Positions 17,779-26,596 of a stretch of 64,000 nt of DNA are shown piece by piece. Numbering within the stretch: position 1 is the first letter of the stretch; each line of letters starts with the position of its first letter. The DNA is taken from the NCBI RefSeq assembly GCF_009738185.1, contig NZ_CP046509.1, forward strand, positions 2,917,501 through 2,981,500. Reading direction: 5' to 3'. The stretch comes from Erwinia sorbitola. Its GTDB lineage: Bacteria; Pseudomonadota; Gammaproteobacteria; Enterobacterales; Enterobacteriaceae. A program made the position numbers and the translations under genes. The notes under the pieces are model-generated. The model was not told the origin of the DNA. It searched no databases and was given only the letters and a program-made list of their open reading frames with translations.

Positions 17779-19260
17779 CTATTCCTTATCCAGCCGCCCT
17801 ACCAGCGAAAGCTCGAAGCTCGCGCCCATATATTTGAAGTGTGGCCGAACCTGCATCGCGACCTGATACCAGCCTGGATCCCCTTCCACATCCAGTACCT
17901 TGATTTGTGCTGAACGCAGTGGACGACGGCTTCGTACATCAGTCGGTGGATTTTCCTGATCGGCAATGTACTGTTTGAGCCAGTTATTAAGTTCTGTCTC
18001 TAAATCCTGACGCTCTTTCCAGGAACCAATCTGTTCTCGCTGCAATACTTTGATGTAGTGTGCCAGGCGATTGATGATGAACATGTAAGGAAGCTGCGTT
18101 CCAAGCTTATAGTTTGTTTCTGCCATTTTCCCCTCACGCGTATTGGGGAAAACTTTTGGTTTTTGCACCGAGTTAGCGGAAAAGAATGCGGCGTTATCGC
18201 TGCCTTTGCGCATTGTCAGGGTAATAAAGCCCTCCTCAGCCAGTTCAAATTCGCGTCGGTCGGTGATTAATACTTCTGTCGGGATTTTGGCCTGTATTTG
18301 CCCCATTGCCTCATACAGATGCACCGGTAAATCGTGAACTGCGCCACCACTTTGTGGGCCAATGATATTCGGGCACCAGCGATATTGGGCGAAACTGTCA
18401 GTCAGGCATGAAGCCAGCAGGAAGGCTGTGTTACCCCACAGGAAATGCTCATGATTTTTGCTGACGTCTTCATAATAATTGAAGTTTTTAATCGGGTTTT
18501 CAACCGCAGAGTAAGGAAGGCGCAGCAGAAAACGGGGGGTTGTCAGCCCAAGATAACGGGAATCTTCAGACTCACGCAGTGAACGCCATTTGGTATGGGC
18601 AGGCCCTTCAAAGACTGATTTCATATCTTTTATTGCCGGGAACTCAGTAAAACTGTTAATACCAAAGAAGTCTGGTGCAACACTGGAAAGGAATGGCGCA
18701 TGGGCCATTGCACCCACGGCGCTGACATACTGCAACAGTTTCATATCGGGAGAGGTATTGCTGAAGGCATAATTACCGATTATTGCCGCAACGGGTTCAC
18801 CGCCAAACTGTCCGTACCCTGATGAATAAACGTGTTTATAGAAGCCTGACTGAATAATTTCTGGCGAGAATTCAAAATCTTCCAGCAGCTCATCTTTCGT
18901 CGCATGCATAATACTGATTTTGATGTTTTCGCGAAAATCTGTACGGTCTACCAGCAGTTTTAACGACCGCCAGGATGACTCAATCTCACGAAACTTTGGT
19001 GCGTGCAGGATCTCATCCATTTGAGCACTGAGTTTTTTATCCAACTGAATGATCATACTATCAACCAGCGGCTTGTTTATCGGTTCCTCTTGAGTTCCGG
19101 TATCCAGAATGCTGGTAATAAAGGCGGCGACTCCCTGTTTAGCGATGTCATAACCATCATTGCCCGGCGTCATACGCGTCTGAGACATTATTTCATCAAG
19201 CAGTGATGTCGAACTGACAGGTTCAGCTGCTAAAACAGTATTTTCTTCAGGTAAAGACAT
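17779..19260 (-). CDS. tssC: TssC (VipB) large sheath subunit
   Basis: A 493-residue product from the ATG at 19260, close to VipB in length. The core is unmistakable: SLLDEIMSQTRMTP, WRSLKLLVDRTDF, RFLLRLPYSAVENPIKNF and FLWGNTAFLLASCL. TssC and TssB form the contractile sheath. The open frame runs 42 codons further up to an ATG at 19386, but those residues have no counterpart at the start of known TssC proteins, and the ATG at 19260 has a good AAGGAA eight bases upstream, so the shorter form is preferred. A 150-base gap to tssB results, larger than elsewhere in the operon. Confidence 0.93.
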   Translation of the reverse strand: MSLPEENTVLAAEPVSSTSLLDEIMSQTRMTPGNDGYDIAKQGVAAFITSILDTGTQEEPINKPLVDSMIIQLDKKLSAQMDEILHAPKFREIESSWRSLKLLVDRTDFRENIKISIMHATKDELLEDFEFSPEIIQSGFYKHVYSSGYGQFGGEPVAAIIGNYAFSNTSPDMKLLQYVSAVGAMAHAPFLSSVAPDFFGINSFTEFPAIKDMKSVFEGPAHTKWRSLRESEDSRYLGLTTPRFLLRLPYSAVENPIKNFNYYEDVSKNHEHFLWGNTAFLLASCLTDSFAQYRWCPNIIGPQSGGAVHDLPVHLYEAMGQIQAKIPTEVLITDRREFELAEEGFITLTMRKGSDNAAFFSANSVQKPKVFPNTREGKMAETNYKLGTQLPYMFIINRLAHYIKVLQREQIGSWKERQDLETELNNWLKQYIADQENPPTDVRSRRPLRSAQIKVLDVEGDPGWYQVAMQVRPHFKYMGASFELSLVGRLDKE

Positions 19261-19410
19261 AGGTAAAATTCCTTCTTGACCACTTAATAAATGTTTATTT
19301 ATACCCATCATGCTTCGTGCAAAAGATGCGTTGGTTACTTTCGCTCTTTCATAAGTAATATCAGCGTAAGCCCAGTGTTCACTCATTTATTTGCATCCTT
19401 GCTACTCGAA

Positions 19411-19908
19411 TTATTTGGGGTTGATCATCTCCAGCTCTTTCAGTAACTGCTCGCGTACCGCTTCGTTGCTCAGTAACTCTTGCAGGCGTGAACGAAATGC
19501 AGGAATGTTCCCCAGAGGGCCTTTTAATGCCACCAGTGCTTCACGCAGCTCGAGAAGTTTTTTTAATTCAGGAACTTTTTTGGCAACCTGATCTGGGGAA
19601 AAATCATTAAGTGATTCAATTGCCATTGTCACCGGCAGATCTTCATCAGCGCCCTCTTCCAGACGGTTAGGCACAGTGAAAGAAAGATTGATATGTGCTT
19701 CATTCAGTACTGAGTTAAAATTGTTTTTATTGATGGAGACTGGCTGACGCTCTTCAATAGGCGTATCGTCACGGGCACCGTTGAGATCGCCGACGACTAA
19801 CAGATTGAGCGGCAGCTCCACCTCGGCCACCTGCCCCAGTGTATTCGGCACGTATTTGATATTGATTCTCTCTTTTGGTGCAACACTACTTCTGTCCTTT
19901 TTACTCAT
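19411..19908 (-). CDS. tssB: TssB (VipA) small sheath subunit
   Basis: A 165-residue protein with the TssB signature near the N-terminus (RINIKYVPNTLGQVAEVELPL), then LNLLVVGDLNG and the C-terminal helix region VPELKKLLELREALVALKGPLGNIPAFR. TssB pairs with TssC in the contractile sheath, and its N-terminal helix contributes to the ClpV-sensitive region. It is the first gene of the minus-strand T6SS operon, with AAGGGAAG before the ATG. A promoter should lie in the AT-rich interval toward hcp. Confidence 0.94.
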   Translation of the reverse strand: MSKKDRSSVAPKERINIKYVPNTLGQVAEVELPLNLLVVGDLNGARDDTPIEERQPVSINKNNFNSVLNEAHINLSFTVPNRLEEGADEDLPVTMAIESLNDFSPDQVAKKVPELKKLLELREALVALKGPLGNIPAFRSRLQELLSNEAVREQLLKELEMINPK

Positions 19909-20428
19909 GATTCTTCCCTTTTTATCACCATTATCTGAACCTGAATCAAGGCTGACTCAGGTGTAAAGCCGTTCATTTAAATCCAATACAATTCAAAAAT
20001 CACATAATAATGACGAGCCGAACTTAAATACAGAAAAACACACTCATACATTTAGCGATAATTTGCCACAGACATCACAATTTGTCATTGATCATAAAAC
20101 CAACCCACCACCAACATATAAAACCCAATAGAATCAATATAATGAAAACAGTTACTGCGTGTTTTTATTGGTTCTACTAAATTTAAATCCGCCTTCGAAT
20201 ATACAAAATAGATAAAAAAACCATAAAGGGCAATCATTATAATTTTTATTATCGAAAAAAAATAAACCAAAAAAAACTTAGCAGTGAAATTTCTTTTTAT
20301 TATATTAAAAAGAGATATAGTCTTGGCTCAAAATAATGTCACTACCTTGGTTAAATGATTTTTTCGTTTGATAAAAAAGCAGTGATAATTATTTACATCG
20401 AGAAAACATCTCTATAAGGAAACCTAAG
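19909..20428. other. AT-rich divergent spacer between tssB and hcp, with a possible 50-codon ORF
   Basis: This 520-base interval is clearly richer in A and T than its neighbours and must hold the divergent promoters of the sheath operon and hcp. No clear sigma-54 -24/-12 element was found by eye. On the minus strand, 20085-20237 could encode 50 residues starting MIALYGFFIYFVYSK and ending in a second hydrophobic stretch, but no ribosome binding site precedes it. It may be a small membrane protein, a relic, or chance. AT-rich horizontally acquired promoters of this kind are often H-NS targets; that is inference. Confidence 0.4.
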
Positions 20429-20947
20429 ATGCCAACTCCAGCTTATATTTCAATCACCGGGAAAACTCAGGGTAATATTACCGCTGGTGCCTTTACGGCC
20501 GAATCAGTAGGTAACATTTATGTTCAGGGACACGAAGACCAGATGATGGTTCAGGAATTCGAACATATTGTTACTGTACCTACCGATCCTCAGTCAGGCC
20601 AGCCATCTGGTCAGCGCGCACATAAACCTTTCCGCTTTACGGTCGCGTTTAACAAGGCGGTACCTTTACTCTATAACGCTCTGGCTTCAGGTGAAATGTT
20701 GACGGAAGTAGAACTGAAGTGGTATCGCACCTCAATTGAAGGTAAGCAGGAACACTTTTTCACCACTAAGCTGGAAGATGCCACTATTGTTGATATCGAC
20801 TGCAGAATGCCACACTGTCAGGATATGACCAAGACTGAGTTTACACAGTTGGTTCGCGTATCACTGGCCTACCGTAAAATTAACTGGGAACATACCACGG
20901 CTGGCACTTCTGGTGCAGATGACTGGCGTGCTCCAATCGAAGCCTGA
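20429..20947 (+). CDS. hcp: Hcp (TssD) tube protein
   Basis: A 172-residue Hcp1-family protein beginning PTPAYISITGKTQG, with the conserved QEFEHIVTVPTDPQSGQPSGQRAHKPF segment and a C-terminal VSLAYRKINWEHTTAGTSGADDW. Hexameric rings stack into the inner tube expelled by sheath contraction, and Hcp also chaperones effectors. It is transcribed divergently from the sheath operon, with TAAGGA before the ATG, and is followed closely by a strong terminator, so it is probably monocistronic, which allows high expression. No C-terminal effector extension is present. Confidence 0.96.
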   Translation: MPTPAYISITGKTQGNITAGAFTAESVGNIYVQGHEDQMMVQEFEHIVTVPTDPQSGQPSGQRAHKPFRFTVAFNKAVPLLYNALASGEMLTEVELKWYRTSIEGKQEHFFTTKLEDATIVDIDCRMPHCQDMTKTEFTQLVRVSLAYRKINWEHTTAGTSGADDWRAPIEA

Positions 20948-20960
20948 TGAATTGATAACA

Positions 20961-20990
20961 AAGGGGGGACATGATTTGTCCCCCCTTATT
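20961..20990 (+). terminator. Rho-independent terminator of hcp
   Basis: A perfect 11-bp stem (AAGGGGGGACA paired with its complement) with a 5-base loop starts 14 bases after the hcp stop and is followed by T-rich sequence. The six G-C pairs make it very stable. Confidence 0.85.
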
Positions 20991-21210
20991 ACTTTTAACA
21001 GTGGGATGCTTACAGGCCGCCCAGGCTCCCTGGCGCCGCTTATTTAAAGCAGAACATAATTGTGGCAGGTAAGTATGGCAGAAGCTGTTAAATTAATATG
21101 GTGATTGAATTTAAATCTGACGTAACAAGTAAGATGAGCAGAGTATTCAGACTTTTTATGGAGGGGTTAGTTTGTGACAGTGGTGTAAAGCTGGAGATGG
21201 GATCCGTAAA

Positions 21211-21240
21211 AACAAAAAAATCTCCTGCTTGAGGAGATTT
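21211..21240 (-). terminator. Terminator downstream of tRNA-Gly
   Basis: On the minus strand a 9-bp stem (AAATCTCCT / AGGAGATTT, loop of 5) runs into a long T tract. It ends the pgsA/tRNA-Gly transcription unit about 100 bases past the tRNA. Between the hcp terminator and this one (20991-21210) no gene, tRNA or recognisable relic was found. Confidence 0.75.
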
Positions 21241-21343
21241 AAAATTATCATCATTTAATCATTTTTATCAATAAGCTCAAGAAAGAGTTTATTAACGATA
21301 AACTTTCAAATGTACGACTTAACGCGCGTACTGTGACAATAAT

Positions 21344-21419
<76 letters not shown>

Positions 21420-21595
21420 TTGGCCTATCAACGTCTGATTCTGCTTTGAAACTTCTCAACAGAACCTGCTGATTTGCTTTATCTTCTGGCTGCCTGAGCT
21501 GCCTTTCGATGCGTTGCATTCTACTGTTCTGGCGCAGTGAGTCAACCAAATTATCCTCTTTGATTGACTGTTTGATGCTTTTTAAGTCGCTTCGA

Positions 21596-22144
21596 TCACC
21601 GATCGAGCAGATCACTACGCGCAGCGCTTAAATACTGGAACATTGACCAGAAGGTTAACGCCGCTGCAATGTACAGGGCAGCAACACCAATACCTTCGAC
21701 AAGGCTGTTCGGACGCCACAACAGTGCAAACAACGCCATCATCTGCGCTGTAGTTTTTACTTTGCCAATCCACGAGACAGCTACGCTGCTGCGCTTGCCG
21801 ATTTCAGCCATCCACTCACGCAGGGCAGAGATGATAATTTCACGGGCAATCATCGTGGCGGCAGGCAGTGTTATCCACCATGCATGGAAATGCTCGGCAA
21901 CCAGCACCAGCGCTATCGCGACCATCACTTTATCGGCTACCGGGTCGAGGAACGCCCCAAACTGGGTGGTCTGTTTCCAGCGACGCGCGAGATAGCCATC
22001 GAACCAGTCAGTAACGGCAGCAAAGATGAAAATCAGCGCACACGCCAGCGGAGCCCATTGAAATGGCAGATAAAAAGCCAACACAAAGAACGGGATTAAT
22101 ACCACACGAAACAGGGTAAGTAGGGTCGGAATATTAAATGGCAT
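21596..22144 (-). CDS. pgsA: CDP-diacylglycerol--glycerol-3-phosphate 3-phosphatidyltransferase
   Basis: A 182-residue integral membrane enzyme that makes phosphatidylglycerol phosphate, the committed step to phosphatidylglycerol and cardiolipin. The CDP-alcohol phosphotransferase motif is complete: D49 G50 x2 A53 R54 x8 G63 x3 D67 x3 D71 (in TDWFDGYLARRW and GAFLDPVADK). Several hydrophobic helices span the rest. Gene order uvrY-uvrC-pgsA-tRNA-Gly is as in E. coli, though unlike the overlap between the first two, about 70 bases separate uvrC from pgsA. Confidence 0.97.
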   Translation of the reverse strand: MPFNIPTLLTLFRVVLIPFFVLAFYLPFQWAPLACALIFIFAAVTDWFDGYLARRWKQTTQFGAFLDPVADKVMVAIALVLVAEHFHAWWITLPAATMIAREIIISALREWMAEIGKRSSVAVSWIGKVKTTAQMMALFALLWRPNSLVEGIGVAALYIAAALTFWSMFQYLSAARSDLLDR

Positions 22145-22215
22145 AATTACGCTAACTGTTTGGACAGAGTAGAATTTGTCCCTATGTTCCTACATTGCCA
22201 CGGGGGTTGCAATGC

Positions 22216-24048
22216 TTAGTGTTTCAGCGCATGGAAGATTTTTTCTGCCAGCGCGTGTGAAATCCCAGGAACGCTGGCGATTTCTTCCATAGAGGCATTC
22301 ATTAGCGGTTGCAGGCCCCCCATGTACTTGAGCAGCATCTGACGCCGTTTTGGGCCAATCCCTTCGATGGTTTCCAGTGCACTGGTATTCTTCACTTTTG
22401 CCCGTTTATTTCTGTGACCTGTAATTGCATGATTGTGAGAATCATCACGAATATGCTGGATAACATGCAGCGCCGGTGAGTCAGGTGGCAACGAGAACCC
22501 CTCACCTTCCGGCTCCAGGAACAGCGTTTCCAGCCCGGCCTTACGGTCGGTGCCTTTTGCCACGCCCAGCAGCAGAGGATGATTTTTATCCCAGGGGACA
22601 TCCAGTGTGGCAAAAACATCTTTTGCCTGCGAAAGCTGCCCTTTGCCGCCGTCGATCAGAATCACGTCCGGAATTTTGCTCTCTTCAATGGCTTTGCCAT
22701 AGCGACGGCGTAATACCTGATTCATTGCAGCATAGTCATCGCCCGGTGTAATACCGGTAATATTGTAGCGGCGATATTCACTGCGCAAAGGCCCGTTGGC
22801 GTCAAATACCACGCAGGATGCAACTGTCTGCTCACCCATCGTATGGCTGATATCAAAACATTCCATACGGCGTATGGCAGGTAATTTTAGCGTTTCGGCA
22901 AGAGCCTTCAGCCGTTGATGGATAGTTGAATGCTGCGCAAGACGCGTCACCAGCGCCGTAGCGGCATTCGTACGCGCCAGTTTGAGATAACGGGCACGAT
23001 CGCCGCGTGGCTTGCTTTGAATGGCTATGCGTCGCCCTGCGAGCTCTGTCAGTGAGTCAGCCAGCAGATCTTTTTCAGGCAGAGTGAAGTCCAGCAAGAT
23101 ATCAGCGGGCAGCGTGCGCGCCTGGCTGCCCTGCAAATAGAACTGTCCGACAAAAGTCTGCACCACTTCCGCAAGTTCCGTACCACCGGGCACCTTGGGA
23201 AAATAGCTGCGGCTCCCGAGCACTTTTCCCTGTCGAATAAACAGCACGTGCAGGCAGGCCATTCCGGAGTCATACGCCACGCCGATGACATCAAGATCAT
23301 CCCCCTGATTGGAGACAAACTGTTTTTCAGTAACGCGCCGTACTGCCTGAATCTGATCGCGCAGGCGTGCTGCTTCCTCAAAGCGCATATCCTGGCTCGC
23401 TTGCTCCATGCGGGTCACCAGCTGGTTGAGTACCTGGTCGTCTTTACCGGAGAGAAACAGCCGCACGTAATCAATCTGCCGCGCATACTCCTCTTCTGAT
23501 ACCAGCCCTGCAACGCAAGGCCCCAGACAGCGGCCAATCTGGTATTGAAGGCACGGACGCGATCGGTTGCGGTAGACACTGTTTTCGCACTGGCGTACCG
23601 GGAAAACTTTTTGCAGCAGAGACAGTGTTTCACGCACCGCATAACCATTGGGAAAAGGGCCAAAATACTCCCCTTTCGCATGTTTAGCGCCGCGATGGCT
23701 GGCAAGGCGCGGATGGGTATCCGCGCTCAGGAAGATGTAAGGATAGGATTTATCGTCACGCAGCAGCACGTTGTAACGTGGCTGATAAAGTTTGATGTAG
23801 TTGTGTTCAAGCAGCAGCGCTTCGGTTTCCGTATGGGTCACCGTAACGTCAATCTGGCATATCAACGCTACCAGCGCTTCAGTCTTACGGCTGGCCAGGT
23901 TGCCGCGAAAATAGCTTGAAAGACGTTTTTTGAGATCTTTGGCTTTGCCAACGTAGATAACCGTGCCACCAGCATCATACATCCGGTATACGCCGGGCTG
24001 GCTGGTAACGGTTTTCAGAAAATACTTTGCATCAAACTGATCATTCAC
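22216..24048 (-). CDS. uvrC: Excinuclease ABC subunit C
   Basis: A 610-residue subunit of the UvrABC nucleotide-excision repair nuclease, cutting on both sides of bulky lesions. Domains: GIY-YIG nuclease at about 15-95 (PGVYRMYDAGGTVIYVGKAKDL), UVR domain at about 204-240 (QASQDMRFEEAARLRDQIQ), RNase H-like C-terminal nuclease around 390-540 (MECFDISHTMG, VILIDGGKGQL), and a helix-hairpin-helix at the end (LETIEGIGPKRRQ). Translation starts at GTG 24048, eight bases inside the end of uvrY, the same unusual start and coupling as in E. coli. Confidence 0.98.
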   Translation of the reverse strand: MNDQFDAKYFLKTVTSQPGVYRMYDAGGTVIYVGKAKDLKKRLSSYFRGNLASRKTEALVALICQIDVTVTHTETEALLLEHNYIKLYQPRYNVLLRDDKSYPYIFLSADTHPRLASHRGAKHAKGEYFGPFPNGYAVRETLSLLQKVFPVRQCENSVYRNRSRPCLQYQIGRCLGPCVAGLVSEEEYARQIDYVRLFLSGKDDQVLNQLVTRMEQASQDMRFEEAARLRDQIQAVRRVTEKQFVSNQGDDLDVIGVAYDSGMACLHVLFIRQGKVLGSRSYFPKVPGGTELAEVVQTFVGQFYLQGSQARTLPADILLDFTLPEKDLLADSLTELAGRRIAIQSKPRGDRARYLKLARTNAATALVTRLAQHSTIHQRLKALAETLKLPAIRRMECFDISHTMGEQTVASCVVFDANGPLRSEYRRYNITGITPGDDYAAMNQVLRRRYGKAIEESKIPDVILIDGGKGQLSQAKDVFATLDVPWDKNHPLLLGVAKGTDRKAGLETLFLEPEGEGFSLPPDSPALHVIQHIRDDSHNHAITGHRNKRAKVKNTSALETIEGIGPKRRQMLLKYMGGLQPLMNASMEEIASVPGISHALAEKIFHALKH

Positions 24049-24700
24049 TACTGATTAACGGCTCCGCACTGAACAGGCCATGACGAATGGCCAGATGCGT
24101 TAACTCTACGTCACCACTGATATTTAGCTTGCTAAACATACGGTAACGATAGCTGTTAACGGTTTTAGGACTCAGGTTCAGCTGCTCGGAAATTTCCGTC
24201 ACTTTCTGACCTTTAGTAATCATCAGCATAATCTGCAATTCGCGTTCCGACAAACTGTTGAACGGCGATTCAGCATTTTGCGGCTCAATCTGGCTTAACG
24301 CCATCTGTTGAGCGATGTCTGATGCGATATAGCGCTGACCGGCATTCACCGAGCGAATGGCGCTGATGACTTCCTGAGGCGCTGCGCCTTTACTGAGATA
24401 GCCAGAAGCCCCGGCCTGCATGACTTTCGCTGGCAGCGGGTTCTCCGTATGGATGGTCAGCATGATAATTTTGCAGTCCGGCGTGTAACGGATAATTTTA
24501 CGCGTTGCTTCAAGCCCACCAATTCCCGGCATGTTCATATCCATCAGCACAACGTCAGCGCTGTTACCACGACACCACTTAACTGCCTCTTCGCCGCAGT
24601 TCGCTTCCCCGACAACCTGGATACCTTTGATATCTTCCAGGATGCGACGAATACCTGCGCGTACCAGCTCGTGGTCATCAACAAGAAAAACGGTTATCAA
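24041..24700 (-). CDS. uvrY: UvrY (GacA-type) response regulator
   Basis: A 219-residue NarL/FixJ response regulator nearly identical to E. coli UvrY. The receiver domain has acidic residues D8 D9, phosphoacceptor D54 (VVLMDMNMPG) and K104 region GYLSKGA; the LuxR-type HTH is at about 150-210 (LSERELQIMLMITKGQKVTEISEQLNLSPKTVNSYR in part). UvrY is phosphorylated by the BarA sensor kinase and activates csrB-type small RNAs that titrate CsrA. The start codon is TTG at 24700, as in E. coli; no earlier ATG fits the family. In E. coli uvrY expression depends on SdiA, which is also encoded here 2 kb away. Confidence 0.97.
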   Translation of the reverse strand: MITVFLVDDHELVRAGIRRILEDIKGIQVVGEANCGEEAVKWCRGNSADVVLMDMNMPGIGGLEATRKIIRYTPDCKIIMLTIHTENPLPAKVMQAGASGYLSKGAAPQEVISAIRSVNAGQRYIASDIAQQMALSQIEPQNAESPFNSLSERELQIMLMITKGQKVTEISEQLNLSPKTVNSYRYRMFSKLNISGDVELTHLAIRHGLFSAEPLISSE

Positions 24701-25199
24701 ACGATGCTCCCTAAGTAGCTAAGGCGGGTGGCGAAAATCACATTGGAAGGCTGATGATGTTACTACTTTTTCACGGCTGATTGAACAGAAATAATGTCAA
24801 AGTTACATGCGGAATCTAATTTACCTGATGAGTTTAAATAGACTTCAAACATTCCTGTAATGTAAAAACGTAACATTAATACATTAATTATCATGGCAAT
24901 AAAGATTTACAGCACTGAGCGCAACAATAGCAATAGAGCTTTTATAACAATAACTTAATGAAAAATTATTGTGCATCAATTAACCACAAGCTTTAACACA
25001 AACCTATATCTCTGGAAATAACGCTACTTAAAGTAATGGTCTTCGTAAGAGTTTATCTCAACAACTCACCGGGCTGTTATCGGTTCAGCTAACCTGTACT
25101 GCAACTTGTTCATGCCATTATATGATATACTTTCAAACACTTTACGTGCCTGGTAAATGAACCGGAAGCACCGTTTTTTACAGCCTATAGGGAGAAATC
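24701..25199. other. Divergent promoter region between uvrY and yecF
   Basis: About 500 bases, AT-rich around 24780-25000, with no open frame or RNA gene that could be recognised. It must contain the promoters of uvrY (minus) and yecF (plus). An AGGGAG Shine-Dalgarno precedes yecF. No confident lux box was found here by eye, although E. coli SdiA influences uvrY. Confidence 0.5.
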
Positions 25200-25424
25200 A
25201 TGAGCGAGACTGACTTTTCAACCAGCGAGGAAGTGCAGGCATTAGCTAACGAAGTGACGTGTATGAAAGCGCTTGTCACACTAATGCTAAAAGGCATGGG
25301 CCAGGCGGATGCCGGTAAAGTCATCATCAATATGGAGCGTTATATCGCCAAACTGGAAGACCAGCAGCAGGCGGAAGTGTTTAGCAATACCATTAAACAG
25401 ATCAAACACGCCTATCGTCAGTAG
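25200..25424 (+). CDS. yecF: YecF, DUF2594 small protein
   Basis: A 74-residue soluble protein matching E. coli YecF along its length (ALANEV, LTLMLKGMGQADAGKV, IKQIKHAYRQ at the C-terminus). It is divergent from uvrY as in E. coli. The function is unknown; predicted structure is largely helical. The E. coli gene has been listed among genes responding to SdiA, which would suit its place between uvrY and the sdiA/luxI pair, but nothing in the sequence proves such control. Confidence 0.92.
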   Translation: MSETDFSTSEEVQALANEVTCMKALVTLMLKGMGQADAGKVIINMERYIAKLEDQQQAEVFSNTIKQIKHAYRQ

Positions 25425-25512
25425 CACGCCTGCACCTTCAGTCAGGCAAAAGGCCCGTTGCTTTTTTCATGATTTTGTCACACCTTAGCCTTTTCACTGA
25501 CAGAACAGAGCA

Positions 25513-25854
25513 ATGGGCTTACTTTTCAAAGCACTACTTGGGGCGGCAGTAGTCGTGTTAATCGGGCTGCTGTCGAAGACCCGTCACTACTATCTTGCCG
25601 GACTGATTCCGCTGTTTCCCACCTTCGCACTGATAGCCCATTATATTGTGGGTAGCGAGCGCGGCATTGATGCGCTGCGAACAACGATTATCTTCGGCAT
25701 GTGGGCTATTGTGCCCTACTTCGTTTATCTGCTGGCACTCTGGTATTTTATTGCGATGATGCGGCTGCCGCTGGCTCTGCTGGCAGCCGTCTTGTGTTGG
25801 GGCGTGGCAGCGTGGGTGTTGATTACGCTGTGGTCAAAATGGCATGGACAATAA
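25513..25854 (+). CDS. GlpM-family membrane protein
   Basis: A 113-residue hydrophobic protein with about four membrane helices, the pattern SKTRHYYLAGLIPLFPTFALIAHYIVGSERG and the end TLWSKWHGQ, which fits the GlpM family. Pseudomonas GlpM has been tied to alginate production and membrane functions; the role here is unknown. It follows yecF by 88 bases and converges with luxI, whose stop codon lies 2 bases beyond its own. No separate terminator is visible between the converging genes. Confidence 0.75.
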   Translation: MGLLFKALLGAAVVVLIGLLSKTRHYYLAGLIPLFPTFALIAHYIVGSERGIDALRTTIIFGMWAIVPYFVYLLALWYFIAMMRLPLALLAAVLCWGVAAWVLITLWSKWHGQ

Positions 25855-25856
25855 AT

Positions 25857-26513
25857 TTAGCGTCCGCGTGTCCCCCAGGGAACAGAGACTCCGAGCGTAG
25901 GGAGAACCTCTTCAGGCCGGAAGCGTCGTGCGCCATGGAACTTTTCAGCAAGTTTTAGCTGGGTAACCGGAATTTTTACCGCGAACAGGTTATCTTCCGA
26001 CTGAATAACTCCCGGCGTTAGCGGATGGTAGTTCACCTGATGTTGCTCAAACATCTGCTCCAGCATCGGCGTCGCCGCACTGTACAGATACTTTATGCCG
26101 GATTGCTCTGCCAGCTGCACCGCGTGCCATAAGATGTTAAGCGGCAGCTCCTCATCAATTTCCAGTCGGGCGGAAAAACGCGACATTTCCCAGACAGTAT
26201 CACTGGCATCACTTGCGCTACTGCCATTAACATTGTTGATGCCGTTACTGCTATGATCTGCTGTTGTATGGCCGCTGTCGGGATCCTGCCATGCCATTAA
26301 GCGGGCACAGCCACAGATTCCATGCTGCGCCGTCCAGGCAATCAGCCAGATAACATCGGAACGATCGTAGCGATCGTACTCCTGGCCTGGCGTACTAAGA
26401 CGTGACGGAATAGACCAACCTTCACCTCTGGCGAAGACGCTGTAACGATAACTTCCTAATTCTGCCAATAACGATGACGGCATGTCCTTCAGCTTAGTTT
26501 GGATAATCTTCAT
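25857..26513 (-). CDS. LuxI-family acyl-homoserine-lactone synthase
   Basis: A 218-residue autoinducer synthase that joins S-adenosylmethionine with an acyl-ACP. The invariant LuxI residues are present: R and F in YRYSVF, W in GEGW, E/D/D in GQEYDRYD, R in GCARLM, and E/R in WEMSRF. Between GCARLM and WEMSRF is a serine/asparagine/aspartate-rich insert of roughly 25-30 residues (about 76-105) that most LuxI proteins lack or have shorter. An AGGGG site precedes the ATG. It lies 128 bases downstream of sdiA in the same direction with a lux box between. Acyl chain specificity cannot be read from the sequence. Relatives such as ExpI and PhzI are considered the lost synthase partner of SdiA. Confidence 0.95.
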   Translation of the reverse strand: MKIIQTKLKDMPSSLLAELGSYRYSVFARGEGWSIPSRLSTPGQEYDRYDRSDVIWLIAWTAQHGICGCARLMAWQDPDSGHTTADHSSNGINNVNGSSASDASDTVWEMSRFSARLEIDEELPLNILWHAVQLAEQSGIKYLYSAATPMLEQMFEQHQVNYHPLTPGVIQSEDNLFAVKIPVTQLKLAEKFHGARRFRPEEVLPTLGVSVPWGTRGR

Positions 26514-26568
26514 TCATGATCCCCTGTCGCATTCCCTCGTGAGCGCCGCTCCTGACGGTTCGGGCAGG

Positions 26569-26596
26569 GTTGTTACCCTGTCGCAGGGTAGACAAC
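26569..26596 (-). promoter_or_regulatory. Hairpin in the luxI leader
   Basis: An inverted repeat, GTTGTCTACCCTG and CAGGGTAACAAC on the minus strand with a CGA loop, lies between the lux box and the luxI start. No T tract follows, so it is not a standard terminator. It could affect readthrough from sdiA, mRNA stability or translation. Confidence 0.5.

Noticed and set aside
20281..20428. Possible sigma-54 promoter before hcp
   Set aside because: No TGGCAC-N5-TTGCA-like element could be found; only partial TTGG matches.
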